Of a stretch of DNA of 32,448 nucleotides, positions 1-10,034 are shown piece by piece (position 1 is the stretch's first letter; every line of letters begins with the position of its first letter). The stretch is from Glomus cerebriforme (taxonomy: Eukaryota > Glomeromycota > Glomeromycetes > Glomerales > Glomeraceae): the NCBI GenBank assembly GCA_003550305.1, contig QKYT01000062.1, positions 256,320-288,767 on the forward strand, given 5' to 3'. The notes beneath the pieces are model-generated. The model was given only the letters and a program-made list of their open reading frames with translations, was not told the origin of the DNA and did no database searches. Made by a program: the position numbers and the translations under genes.

Positions 1-210
1 GTGATTCTGATAAATTGTCCAATAATCTTTCTATATTATAATGACAAATGACCAAATGACAAATGATTGATGTCATTTGTCATAATCCTAAATCATTTNG
101 CATTTGTNATTTCGCAAATNATTCAAATGACAAATGCCAAAGGATTCATAATCCTTTNACCAAATGACTCNTAATCNNAAAAATGGTCAAATGACCAGGT
201 CATTTCCGAA
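1..210. repeat. CAAATGAC/GTCATTTG low-complexity block
   Basis: The stretch is built from many copies of CAAATGAC, ACAAATGA and the complement GTCATTTG, several facing each other so that local hairpins can form. Eight or so N positions fall here, consistent with an assembly difficulty. A related GTCATTT-rich block lies at 13920-14035. I see no coding potential. From 210 to 329 the DNA is plain AT-rich sequence with nothing recognisable. Confidence 0.6.
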
Positions 211-329
211 CACTGGAGTAATCCGCTCATTTTTTCCTAAAGATTATATATGGTTACAAAAAAGTTTAAAATAAAAATTATTTATTCAGATAATTAGAGT
301 TACATATTTATTCAAAAGAACAAACTAAT

Positions 330-566
330 ATGGGATTTTATAAATATCCATATATTCTTAGGTCTGAAGAAGTGTGCAATGAGAAGTGCTATCGAATAGA
401 AGGATGTAAAGTTCATTGGAAATCTCCTAATTGAGTTTCCTGTATAGAATGCGAAAAATTAACTTCCTCTGTTTATAGTGCTTGTAGAAAACATGCAGGA
501 AATATCGTATTCAAGAATTTTATCAGCAACGGAAGCTTGCAAAAATTCAGGCTAGTGATGGGCTAA
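330..566 (+). pseudogene. small Cys-rich protein relic with an in-frame TGA
   Basis: An ATG at 330 opens a frame of 78 codons that ends at TAA 564-566, interrupted once by TGA at 432-434. The translation begins MGFYKYPYILRSEEVC and shows spaced metal-ligand residues: C-N-E-K-C, then G-C-K-V-H, then C-I-E-C, then C-R-K-H. Such spacing suggests a small zinc-binding fold, but I do not recognise the family. The last codons run into an 11-bp minisatellite, so the true C-terminus may be lost. The composition looks coding rather than random, and a single premature stop suggests a young relic or a sequence error. No intron is visible. A spliced gene using only part of this frame is possible. Confidence 0.4.
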
Positions 567-614
567 TAACAGGCTAGTAATGGTCTAGTGATAGGTTAGT
601 GACAGGCTAGTGCT
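549..614. repeat. 11-bp minisatellite, six units
   Basis: Six consecutive 11-bp units match the consensus AGGCTAGTGAT (549-559, 560-570, 571-581, 582-592, 593-603, 604-614), each with one to three changes. The array overlaps the end of the Cys-rich frame. Confidence 0.75.
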
Positions 615-736
615 GAGGAAGTTCTGGAAATATTTCCAGAACCCAATATGTATGTATTTATATCACATGATTTTTTTTCATGTTTTGCGTACATGCTCCG
701 CACCTTTGGTGCTCCGCAACTCCTGCATTCATATTT

Positions 737-889
737 GCCTCATATATTGTCATACTAAAATAAAGTAGCATATGGATCAAAAAAATATAGCATCCACATT
801 CGCTTCGCCCTAAAGGCTTGCTCATGTTCCTGCTATATTTTTTCTCCTAGCAAGTGCTACCATTATTATTGTATGCAAATTGGGAGAAT
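737..889 (+). repeat. direct repeat, copy 1
   Basis: This block and 933-1082 are clearly homologous over their whole length. Shared landmarks are GCCTCATATATT, then a GTAGCATA..GGTCAAAAAAATATAGCATCC region, then CCTGCTATATTTTTTCTCCTAG, then AAGTGCTACCATTATT. The inner part around the CCCTAAAGG..GCTTGCTCAT segment is almost identical. The repeat resembles dispersed transposon debris, but I cannot name the element. Confidence 0.7.
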
Positions 890-932
890 ATGAGTAAATG
901 TATATTTTGCAATCATATTAGCTTTTGGATAT

Positions 933-1082
933 GCCTCATATATTAGCATATACTAGAATAGGGTAGCATAGGGTCAAAAAAATATAGCATCCATATTCNC
1001 TTCACCCTAAAGGGCTTGCTCATATTCCTGCTATATTTTTTCTCCTAGAAAGTGCTACCATTATTGTATGTGAATTGGGAGG
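933..1082 (+). repeat. direct repeat, copy 2
   Basis: Second copy of the block at 737-889, offset by about 196 bp, with one N. The two copies differ by scattered substitutions and a short indel in the CATTATTATT tract. From 1083 to 1379 I see no gene or named element. Confidence 0.7.
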
Positions 1083-1379
1083 CAACTTGCAATCCAGAAC
1101 TTGAGAACTATAAGCAAAATTTTTTTGTTATCCAGATTGAAAGCCAAATAGGTTTTGTGCTTGTTTGTGCCAAAATGAAAATTTATTTTTCATATAGGAA
1201 ACAAATGTTACAGAGTGAATAACATTCAAGAAGACAAATTTATTTCCTTAAGGTCACAAGTATATTTACAATGAGTTTATGCTATGTGATCTTTTTTTGA
1301 TACTCAGGAAAGCATCCTGAGTCCATTTGAGCAAAATGTGCCAAAAACCCCATTTTGTTACTACTAGATGGATTAGTTT

Positions 1380-1763
1380 CTGACAGAAGGCACCATATGT
1401 TAATGTCAGTTCTTTAATGTTAGCAAACACTAACAAGATTAAGTTTATTCACCCAATCAAAAATACTAATATTTCCAATCAAACATGTTATTACCAGCAC
1501 CAGTACATCAGATTCCCAGGTAATAGTCACAAATAAAGGAAATAGTTACTCTCAATTCTCAAATATAAACTTTATCAGAAAACAAACTTACTCAACTCTC
1601 ATTGAGCTGAACTTTATTTATATAAAATAAAAATATAATAATGACATAAGATATAACAAATATAATAAATATAACTAATAAATTAAATATAATAAATAAA
1701 TTGACTATATCTATCATTTATGTCATACATTCATGTTATCCATGATATCCATAACATTGATCA
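1380..1763 (-). mobile_element. possible LTR edge with primer-binding site
   Basis: Read on the minus strand, TGGTGCCTTCTGTCAG (1380-1395) has the form of a tRNA primer-binding site, starting with TGG. Two bases away the plus strand starts TGTTAATGTC at 1398, a TG-type LTR edge. A candidate other edge is ACATTGATCA, ending at 1763. Between them lies an AT-rich stretch with an AATAAA-like region, plausible for an LTR of about 366 bp. Its internal AT block (TATAATAAATATAACTAAT) recurs at 16720-16760. No polyprotein is visible to the left, so this would be a solo or decayed LTR. The call is tentative. Confidence 0.3.
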
Positions 1764-1783
1764 TCAAATCAGTCTTCTTTTAT

Positions 1784-4700
1784 TTAAGCTTTGTACTTTT
1801 TTTTATATTCCACTATTTCCATATTTTTAATTTCAAAAATTGATGTTTCTTGACTCTTGCTTTTTAAAAGTGTAGATTTAATGGTTTTTATAGTGGAATT
1901 TAAAAGCTCTTCATCATATTCACCTGAGTTTAAAAATGTTGGATGAATATATGGCTTATATAGACTATCCTTATATTTGATATAAATTTCGTTTATTTTT
2001 GTCTTTAATTTATCAGCATGAACATAATAAAAACTTGTAATAAAATATTATTACATTATTAATAAATTAGTATAAGAATATTTTTTAAGATTATTAATAA
2101 ACAAATAATGTAAATAAAGCTTACATATGATCAGGAAACCAAGTCCTCCATTTTTTTTGTTTAGGAATCAAACAGCATATTTCAATTTCAGCAATTAACT
2201 ATTTTAAAAAAGGTAAAAAAAAAGAATAACTTAAAAAAAAGTTTTAATAAACTTCTAATATATTTAAAAATTATAAATTTATTACCTCTGCTCTTTGAAG
2301 TAAAAACAAAGACTTATTATTATTCTGTTGAATTTCATTAGTTAATAATCCAACAAATAAATTCAAAAGGTATATCACCGTAAAGAATGAAAATGAAACC
2401 CATAAAATAACAAGAGTTGGATTGTCATGAAATACCCATAAAGCTAATGATCCAGTATCTCCTATATATGGTGAGTATAGTACAGTAAATTTGATGAAAC
2501 CTTAAAAGAGTAAAAAAAAAAAAAAAAAATAAGAAATTACAAACCTGTCATTAATTTGTATACAGCTAGTAAAGAAGTACCAAAAAATTCATACAAATTT
2601 GTATTTGCATTTGGTAATTGAATGAGGGATGGATTTTTGGAAACCGTATTCCCATCTGGTGAGATAGAATTGTAAGTAGTTGCAAGATTCCAAGGTGAAT
2701 TTTGATCATTTGCATCAAAATTAGGAGTTGAAGGATCGAAATTTTTTAAAGGTTGTAAAAGAGTAAAGAATGCATGAGCATATGCAAAAATAACGAAGAA
2801 TAAAATTAACAAATAGGAAAAAACTTTTTTTGCAACATTAAGAATTATTGCAAAATAAACTCCAAAATATTCAATAGCTCTAAAAAATAATAGAAATTTG
2901 ATATCTAAAAATAAATTTGAAATTGCTGAAATCCAAATAGGTATAGAGCCATTTTTTAACCATATGAAAGAAGTCACAATTGGAAAAATATATGCACATA
3001 AATCTAATTAATAATAATGATAATAGAATTATTTAATATCGCGAGTTATATATAGTATTTAATATTTATATTATGCGAATGAAAATTGATGCTTTACTAA
3101 AAAAATTCCATGGATTAGTTATATATTTCCATCTATTCCGCAAAAATGGGTGAATTTCAAATATAATTAGTTGGAAAAATCCTAATAAAATGGAAATAAT
3201 GAAAAGTATCCTTTGATTGCTTGAAGGGATGAAACCGTTTGGCTTAGTTGCTGCCAGGGAAAATGTTATAAAAAATATAGAGTACAAAATCCAAATTCCA
3301 AAGTAATAATATTTCCCAAACTTTTGCCATTTAAAATTAATTAAAGCTTCATTCCAATCCGAATATAGATCAGCTATTTCCATCTTCACAAACTCGCTTT
3401 CAAACTTTTTTTGTTCTTTTGAAGTATAAGATACAAATTGTGGCAAAGGAATATATAAAACGTAAATTGATTTTTTAGGGTGTCTTAAATAATTTATTAA
3501 ATCAAATTTATGATTTATATAATCCATACGATCACTTAATAAAAGATAGCCTTTTATAAAAAAGTTCAATTTATAAAGATGACAATCTACAGTATATCCA
3601 AAAAGGTGAGGCCTATTTCTTTCAAGTATATTAAAATTGTGAGGAGCTCTAAATAAAATGGTATAAGTAAGAAACTTATTTACGTAATAAGGATAAGAAT
3701 CTTGAAGATATGAAAGAGACTTTGTAATTATAACTAATATATTGATATTTTCTGAATCTGAATTTTCATTATAGTATTTTATGCTTCTATCAATTATGCC
3801 TTCAATAAATTCATCATTATTAGTCTCAATCGCGGCATGTAAAATATCTGAAGCATATAAGACAAATGAAGAAATATTATCAAGATAAAATAAAATTATT
3901 CTTTTAATAAAAGCTCTGCCAAGAGTTGTCTCTATCATATTGTCATAGGATAAAGAGCTTAAAATAAATTCAAAATAGCCTTTTGTAACTTTGTTAAAGA
4001 TTGGCATTTCTTTTTCACATACACATGTATATAAAGCTTTTATTTTATCTTTAGTATCGATAGTATAAATCGTCACCGTCTTAGAATCAAATATAGAATC
4101 TTTAACACCATTTGCACTTTCAATTATAACCAGATCATCGTTTGGCAATGTAAACGAATCATATGAATATTTGAATTTATACGAAAACTCATCACCGATG
4201 ACTTCGCAGTCGAGTTCGTGGTCAATTTCTTGAGATTTTTTTGCAATTAATTTAAGGTCGTTATTTTCCAATTCAATCTTCCAAGTTATCGATTGTCCAG
4301 TATGCATAATTTTTGACGGTGTAAGCACTAAATTTTTATTCTTATTTTTAACCTCCCATTTTTCTTTTTTTTCTTTGAATTTATCGATAAATGTTATTCC
4401 ATCGGTAATGTAAATCAAAAAAAAAGTAGGTGTATGTTTATATATGTGCTCTAATATACTTTTAGTTTCCTTTGCGAGTAGGTTTTCAATTTGCACCTTA
4501 CCGTCAACAATGCTAATTAGATTTTCATGTATCATCAACTGTTGATCATTATGCTCAATCGTTTTTACTTTATAGGGTGATGTGTCTTTTAAGTAAGGAT
4601 TGATTAAATAGTAACCATCTTTAGTAACTTTAATGATTAACAAGTATGATTTTTCAAACCCTTCAATTTTACAAAATTCAAAATCCTCTATCTCGAATTT

Positions 4701-5790
4701 AAGATGCTGTGAAAAGACCATATCAGATTCTCTTGAAAATATTGAAAAAGACTTCTTATCGTATACATCATCTCTAAACGCCAACAAATTCTTATCTTTA
4801 TTGGTGCGCACTTGGAATGAACGTGGGCAATGAAAATAATATTCATGTTCAAATATTCCATCTTTTATATTCCATTGTTGCATAATACCTTCCCTTCCAT
4901 AGTAAAGTTTTCCTTCCGGGTGTAAATAAAAATATCCGGAGTTATCCAAAGTCACGTAAGAATGTCGTAACAATAATTTTATGGAATTTGTTTTCTTGAT
5001 AGAATATGAATGAATTTTCAATCTTTTTTTACGATCTTGTTCTATTATTGCCACATAATTATTATCTTGTAAAAATTTCCCTTGCACATCCAAACATTTT
5101 TTACATTTATTATCCTTAAGGATCTTTTTATTACCTACGTCATATATAACTATTACATAAGATTATTAGCATAAATAAAAGTGTTTTATTGAAATCAAGA
5201 TTTCGTAACTAACGCTAACCTGTGTAATAGTCATAGATAGAATCAGATGAATCTTTATGAAAAAAAAAACCGAAAAATGATTGTTAGCATAAAAAGAAAA
5301 ATAAGTTTTAATAAAGATTTTGTTACTAACCTATATAATAATCATAAATATCTTTACATAAAAAAAAAAATTATTAGCATAAAGAAAGAAAGACGAGGTG
5401 TTCTCTTAAATTAAAGATTTTGTTACTGACCAGTAGAATCATTTTTAATTATTTCGTTTCCGCGAAGAATAACAATCAATAAATTTTCATCAGAGATATC
5501 AGCTTTATAAAGTTCATAACTTTCAGTAAAAAAATTCCCTTCAATTGGTATACTATTTATTAGTATACTATCAACTTTAACATCATAAATTTTCGGCTTA
5601 TCATCATAACCTAACGACTCAACCGATGGTATATTTTGTTTCCAAATTACAATTTCTTTTTCGCCACAAGTTGCAACATAATTCTTATTTAAAGAACAAA
5701 TTAATTGTGTTGTTTTAACTGATTCTTTATCTTCTGACTCATTATTTTTGACGAACCATCAATTTTAATTTCGAATTCATGCTCATCCAT
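1784..5790 (-). CDS. TRP-like cation channel, eight exons, one frameshift
   Basis: Reconstructed exons, 5' to 3', are 5790-5431, 5351-5331, 5252-5220, 5149-3098, 3003-2545, 2500-2286, 2198-2125 and 2033-1784. All introns are GT-AG. Adding one missing base in exon 1 gives 3465 nt, about 1154 residues. Residues 1-740 are soluble and look like diverged beta-propeller or WD-like repeats. Hydrophobic segments follow at about 755-777 (S1), 786-808 (S2), 824-840 (S3), 851-871 (S4), 883-902 (S5) and 1003-1027 (S6). A pore helix, EFFGTSLLAVYKLMTGG, lies at about 960-976. The C-tail is about 125 residues and charged. This layout fits an ion-transport (TRP/VIC) channel in a membrane, gating cations; ion and stimulus are unknown. 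Exon 4 read through its donor gives a false C-terminus, and the donor GTAAAG at 3097 restores the S3 frame. The start MDEHEFEIKIDG follows a TATATATA tract. Confidence 0.8.
5150..5430 (-). repeat. tandem intron/mini-exon repeats in the channel gene
   Basis: Introns at 5430-5352 (79 nt), 5330-5253 (78 nt) and 5219-5150 (70 nt) are alike. Each starts GTYAG, has a GTAACAAAATCTTTA-like segment and ends with a TATGCTAAYAAT branch site. The exons between them are 21 nt (encoding DIYDYYIG with flanking bases) and 33 nt (DSSDSIYDYYTG), and exon 4 starts VIYDVG. All junctions are phase 1. The unit has evidently been tandemly duplicated, and either mini-exon could be skipped without changing frame. Confidence 0.75.
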
Positions 5791-5928
5791 TATATATAAC
5801 GGTCGAAAAACTAAGGACTTGAAAGGTCAATCAATTTATACAAAAAAATTATTAATTATTCAAATATGTTCATATTTGAATGGTTAAAAAGGAAAAAATC
5901 AATGAAATTACTTAACATGGTTAGTATA

Positions 5929-6466
5929 GAAATTTTTAGTGAAAGGATCAACCCAAAATAGGGAAATTTCCGTTGTTATTAAACGGTCAGTACTATTATT
6001 TCGATAAACATCACGTGAATAATTGATTGCATTTTTGTATAATAAAAGAATTAAAAAATCTGCAGGTTTAACGCCTGATTGAGTCTAATATCTCATCACA
6101 ATTGCACATCTCCTACTTTATATCGTACAATAAGAAATCAGGTCGATCGGCATTTTTTGAACGCGTTAAGCATGCATGAGGGCTGAGGAAAGTAATTTCC
6201 TTTTTCCGATTGGCCTAATTCCTCATTATACGATATAAAGTCGGAAAAATGGCGTAATCTTGCACGTTTGACTACGTTAATGTCTATAAAATTGGTACAT
6301 AATTTTTCACCACAAAGTTCACCTTTCACCGCTACAAAAAATCGTCTATTTCTGAAATTTGAGAATATTATAATACTCTGTTGCGTATGTCAATATGTCA
6401 GGTATTTTATGAAATCGAAAATTATATAAAATAAATCATTGAGAATTATTATAATTTTAGTCGAAG
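5929..6466 (+). repeat. tandem duplication, copy 1
   Basis: This 538-bp block is repeated directly at 6467-7039. It starts GAAATTTTTAGTGAAAGG and ends ATAATTTTAGTCGAAG, which is also the end of copy 2. Its centre holds an imperfect 39-bp inverted repeat, arms 6112-6150 and 6206-6244, with about 33 of 39 positions matching. I find no convincing coding frame; a 63-codon minus-strand frame here is not conserved in copy 2. The 5791-5928 stretch to the left shows nothing clear. Confidence 0.85.
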
Positions 6467-7039
6467 GAAATTTTTAGTGAAAGGATCAACCCAAAATAGG
6501 GAAATTTCCGTTGGTCAATACTATTATTTCGATAAATGTCACATGAATAATTGATTGCATTTTTGTACAATAAAAGAATTTAGATTCAAAAAAATCTGCA
6601 GGTTTAACGCCTGATTGAGTCTAATATCTCATCACAATTGCACATCTCCTTCCTACTTTATATCGTACAATAAGAAATCAGGTCGATCGGCATTTTTTGA
6701 ACGCGTTAAGCATTGCATGAGGGCTGAGGAAAGTATTTTTATTGTGATTTCCTTTTTGAATTTATACCGATTGGCCTAATTCCTTATTATACGATATAAA
6801 GTCGGAAAATGGCGTAATCTTGCACGTTAGCCTACGTTAATGTCTATAAAATTGGCACATAATTTTTCACCTCAAAGTTCACCTTTCACCGCTACAAAAA
6901 ATCGTCGATTTCCGAAATTTGAGAATATTATAATACTCTGTTGCGTATGTCAATATGTCAGGTATTTTATGAAGTCGAAAATTGTATATAATAAATCATT
7001 GAGAAATAAAGTATTGAATTATTATAATTTTAGTCGAAG
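6467..7039 (+). repeat. tandem duplication, copy 2
   Basis: Second copy of the 5929-6466 block, longer because of small insertions (for example TTTTTATTGTGATT near 6737). The 39-bp inverted repeat is at 6652-6690 and 6767-6805. The end, ATTTTAG followed by TCGAAG, is a good splice acceptor for the broken gene at 7034-7821, so this block may be intron or 5' flank of that gene. Confidence 0.85.
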
Positions 7040-7821
7040 ACGAGTTAAAGCAGTTGTCATTGCCTTCGGAAAGATATTCTTATAAAATTTAAGTAAATCG
7101 GTATCCCAATTCTATTGTCAGATTTTCATTTTACTTGGAAAGTTTGAATTGAAAAATCTAAATTTTCCCACCTATATTTCGGATCTTCAATCAAGTGATC
7201 TATCAGAATTGGATCAGACATTTATCGATAGTAATTTATCACCACAAATCGCAGTGATCACCCGTGAATCGAAGATTGACGAACCTTACGTTGTAAAATT
7301 TCTTCATCACATGAAAGCGGCATAAATTAATATTAGTACCATTTTACCAATCATCATTGATAATAATGATGAACTGGATAATGTCATCAAGTCGTTGATT
7401 AAAAAATATCCTGGGATACATGTTCTCATAATTTATGCTGTAAGTATTATTTAGTTGCAGGGATATTTTTACGAAAGTTATAAATTTAATTAATTTTTTT
7501 TATTTATCTTTAGGATGGTCAATTATTTTTTACTTCGGATACAGCGGTTATCGTACCTGTTTATGAATTCTTTGGAAAAGTAAAGCCTCCGATTTGGTTG
7601 GTAAAGGTTTGTATAACGCATTTCAAGTAGATTTTTTTTATTAATTACCACTCAATTTTTTTTCTATTTTCATCTGATAGGATGATTTATATTTTAACTG
7701 TGGTAACGATGAGGAATCTGACAATTTTGAAACAGCTCTAAGTAGCTACAGTAGTTGGTTAATGCTGAGAATTGACGGCACTGGTTTAGTCGCCCGTTTC
7801 GCCTCCCAAACAAAAAAATGA
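7034..7821 (+). pseudogene. uncharacterised three-exon gene, broken
   Basis: Three coding blocks are joined by good introns: 7034-7439, 7514-7606 and 7681-7821. The introns are 7440-7513 (GTAAGT..TTTAG) and 7607-7680 (GTTTGT..GATAG), both phase 0. The translation runs from EDELKQLSLPSERYSYKI through SDLQSSDLSELDQTFIDS, then VIKSLIKKYPGIHVLIIYA, DGQLFFTSDTAVIVPVYEFF, and ends GTGLVARFASQTKK with TGA at 7819. Three lesions disrupt it: TAA at 7090-7092, a one-base shift near 7150 and TAA at 7323-7325. Exons 2 and 3 are clean. I do not recognise the family; it looks like a soluble alpha/beta protein. The 5' part must lie upstream of an acceptor at 7032-7033, within or before the tandem duplication, and I cannot place a start. 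The few lesions suggest recent decay or poor sequence. Confidence 0.6.
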
Positions 7822-8028
7822 TAATAAATTACCGTAATTTGTGAAATAATTAAAGTAATTTTCAATTATTTTTTTTAAGACTTCTTTATTAGCTTCAAAT
7901 AATATTAAATTATACATGATTTAAATCTATTAAAAATCAAATGTAAAAGGATTATCCATTATACTATGCTAATAAAATATCATTAAAAACTAAATTAAGT
8001 CGTGACCCGTGAGAAATCGGAAATAAAT

Positions 8029-8127
8029 TACAGTCGCCCCTCATTATAACGAACTCGCGTTATAATGAATTTTACAATAAAACGGATTTTCATCCACAAA
8101 AATCGGTATTATACCGAATTTTATAAC
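8029..8127 (+). mobile_element. pogo/Tigger-like transposon terminus (fragment)
   Basis: After a TA dinucleotide at 8029-8030 the sequence reads CAGTCGCCCCTCATTATAAC. This matches the CAGT..CCCC start and TA target of pogo-type DNA transposons. Just inside lies a perfect 10-bp inverted repeat, CATTATAACG / CGTTATAATG, with a 6-nt loop. The homologous opposite end is not visible in the window, so only one terminus remains. It runs directly into the nuclease-like relic. The stretch 7822-8028 is AT-rich with nothing recognised. Confidence 0.5.
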
Positions 8128-8659
8128 GAAGAATTTGTTAGTGATGTAAATAAGGGAAGTAGAGGTCGGTATGGTTTTCCAGATATTTTTGTTATTGGTG
8201 ATGATGAGAGGGGATTTAGATCGGGTGTTGTTTTGGAGTTAAAATATTTATCCTTAAAAGGATTACTTGGCGGAGAAAACAATAAATTAGTAAAGAATTC
8301 TAATTACAATGAACTTAAATAATTGGACGATAAAATATGCGATGAATCCGAAGAAACTATATTTAGAAGACAGTATTATTTCTGGGAGTAAAGATGATAA
8401 GAAATACAAATTAACTTCCGTTTGAAAGATAATAGAGTTAGGTGGAGATCAACTCAAAAATTATATAAAGGTAATTAAAAAAGGTCAATGTGCGGTAAAT
8501 AATAATAAGATTGGTGTTTTGGATTAGAGAATTAATATAGAACTTGGAAATAGCATTTTAGGAGGTTGGCTATTAGTTTCATTAGGATCCAGACGTATTA
8601 TAACGAGAAAAATAGAATTTAAAAAAATGGATCACAGATTTACTATTATTAATAAATAA
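8128..8659 (+). pseudogene. PD-(D/E)XK nuclease-like protein relic
   Basis: The frame contains GRYGFPDIFVIGDDE followed by GVVLELKYLSLKGLLGG. That is the F-P-D ... E-L-K arrangement of PD-(D/E)XK nuclease folds, as in the PDDEXK_9-type domains common in this kind of genome. Further blocks in the same order read DDKICDESEETIFRRQYYFW, then GGDQLKNYIKVIKKGQC, then GGWLLVSLGSRRI, ending TIINK with TAA at 8657-8659. Breaks include TAA after NELK near 8321, a frameshift near 8390, TGA near 8424 and TAG near 8525. An ATG at 8065 opens the same frame but lies in the transposon terminus, so it is not the native start. The protein would have lacked its N-terminal part. Function as a nuclease is inferred from the motif only. 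Confidence 0.55.
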
Positions 8660-10034
8660 ATTTTTTTATTTCACAATCACAATTCAATAGATTACAAATA
8701 ATTACAATATGTTTTTAAATAATTTAGAAATTTAACGGATTATAGAATACGAGTAAATCCCATCACAAGAAAACACTAGCATTAAAATCGAATAAATGAC
8801 TGGAACAGTCCACTATTAATACGAGCAATGAGTCGTGCGTTGAACATCATTCTTCAAATTTAACATTATCGTCATCGTTTAATTTCATTATTACCTGTAG
8901 AAAAAAAATACAAAACTTCTGAACGTAATATCTTTTGAAACAAAAGGGCGGAGCGAATCTCACTGACATACAGCGATTGACAGACATCTGAAATATGATA
9001 CATCATATTTTCAAAAATATTTCTCTTAAAATGCGTTCAAAATTTTAAAATTAATGACTTGTATTTTTGACGATTTTCATATGAAGATTTCCGGGAGAGT
9101 GAATTTTTCGAAAATGAGATCAGCACACGTGTTTCTAAACCAAGTCAAATAAATTTAAGTTTCGTTACACGTGTAATTTTTACTAGAATTAATTGAATGT
9201 TCTACATGTATGAAATATGACGAACGAATAATACGTTGAAATTTAAGCTGTTTTTCATTTTCGCAGTAACTCATTAATGATAGGGATGTAAAAACGATCT
9301 TATCAAAAAAATTTGGAGATCAACTCGCGAATAAAATTTTAAACGCAAAATATTACATAATAAATTTAAAAATTGATGAAATTTGTAATCATTAAATCAT
9401 GTATTTCGCTTCGTATGATGTATTTTTATTGTAAAATTTTCCGGCTGGTTTTACTCAAGTCACATGAATTAAAACAATTGGAAGGATCCTCTCGCGTCAT
9501 ATATTATATCTAATATGGAATTTTACTTAAAATGTATAATTATAATAACTTATACACTCGGTCATGTCTTCGTTACTACTGTGATCGGAATCACATCTAC
9601 GTTACTACTGTGATCGGGGTCACGTCTTCGTTAACTGATATATAATGTAAAGATTTATTTATCAATTTTTACGCTTGTACTGTAATTCAAAATTTACTAC
9701 TAGATGAATGGCATATCACTCGTCTTTACCACTTCTAAAATTAAAAAGAATGAAAGTAAAGTAGATTTACCGTCATATCTCTTTTGTTATATGTTCTGAT
9801 TACAGAATGTCTAAAAACATTAACTATATTTCTCTTCTTTATTATATAATATGATTTTTAAAACTAGAAAAATAAGAAATATTACAAAACATAAAAAAAA
9901 TAAATCCAGAAAAAAAAAATTACATTCTTAAAAATTTTCATAACCAATTTTAATGTAAGAAATAAAAAATCCCTATTAAATGATTTGCTATATTAAAAAT
10001 ATAACGAAGTGCAAAAAACATTTACCTATTAATG
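8660..10034. other. gene-poor stretch
   Basis: No intact gene is visible. A candidate minus-strand terminal exon lies at 8847-8894: acceptor TTTTCTACAG, then 16 codons ending in KFEE and TGA. It could belong to the hypothetical gene at 10129-10682, but the intervening 1.1 kb is far longer than the other introns here. A 29-bp tandem repeat is listed separately. The rest is AT-rich. Confidence 0.4.
9567..9633. repeat. 29-bp tandem repeat, 2.3 units
   Basis: Units at 9567-9595 and 9596-9624 share TTACTACTGTGATCGG, and a partial third unit follows at 9625-9633. Each unit contains a short palindrome (TGTGATCGGAATCACA in the first; GTGATCGGGGTCAC in the second). Confidence 0.7.

Noticed and set aside
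6138..7085. 63-codon minus and 81-codon plus frames in the tandem duplication
   Set aside because: Neither is kept as a frame in both duplicate copies. The end of the 81-codon frame overlaps the broken gene in a different reading frame.
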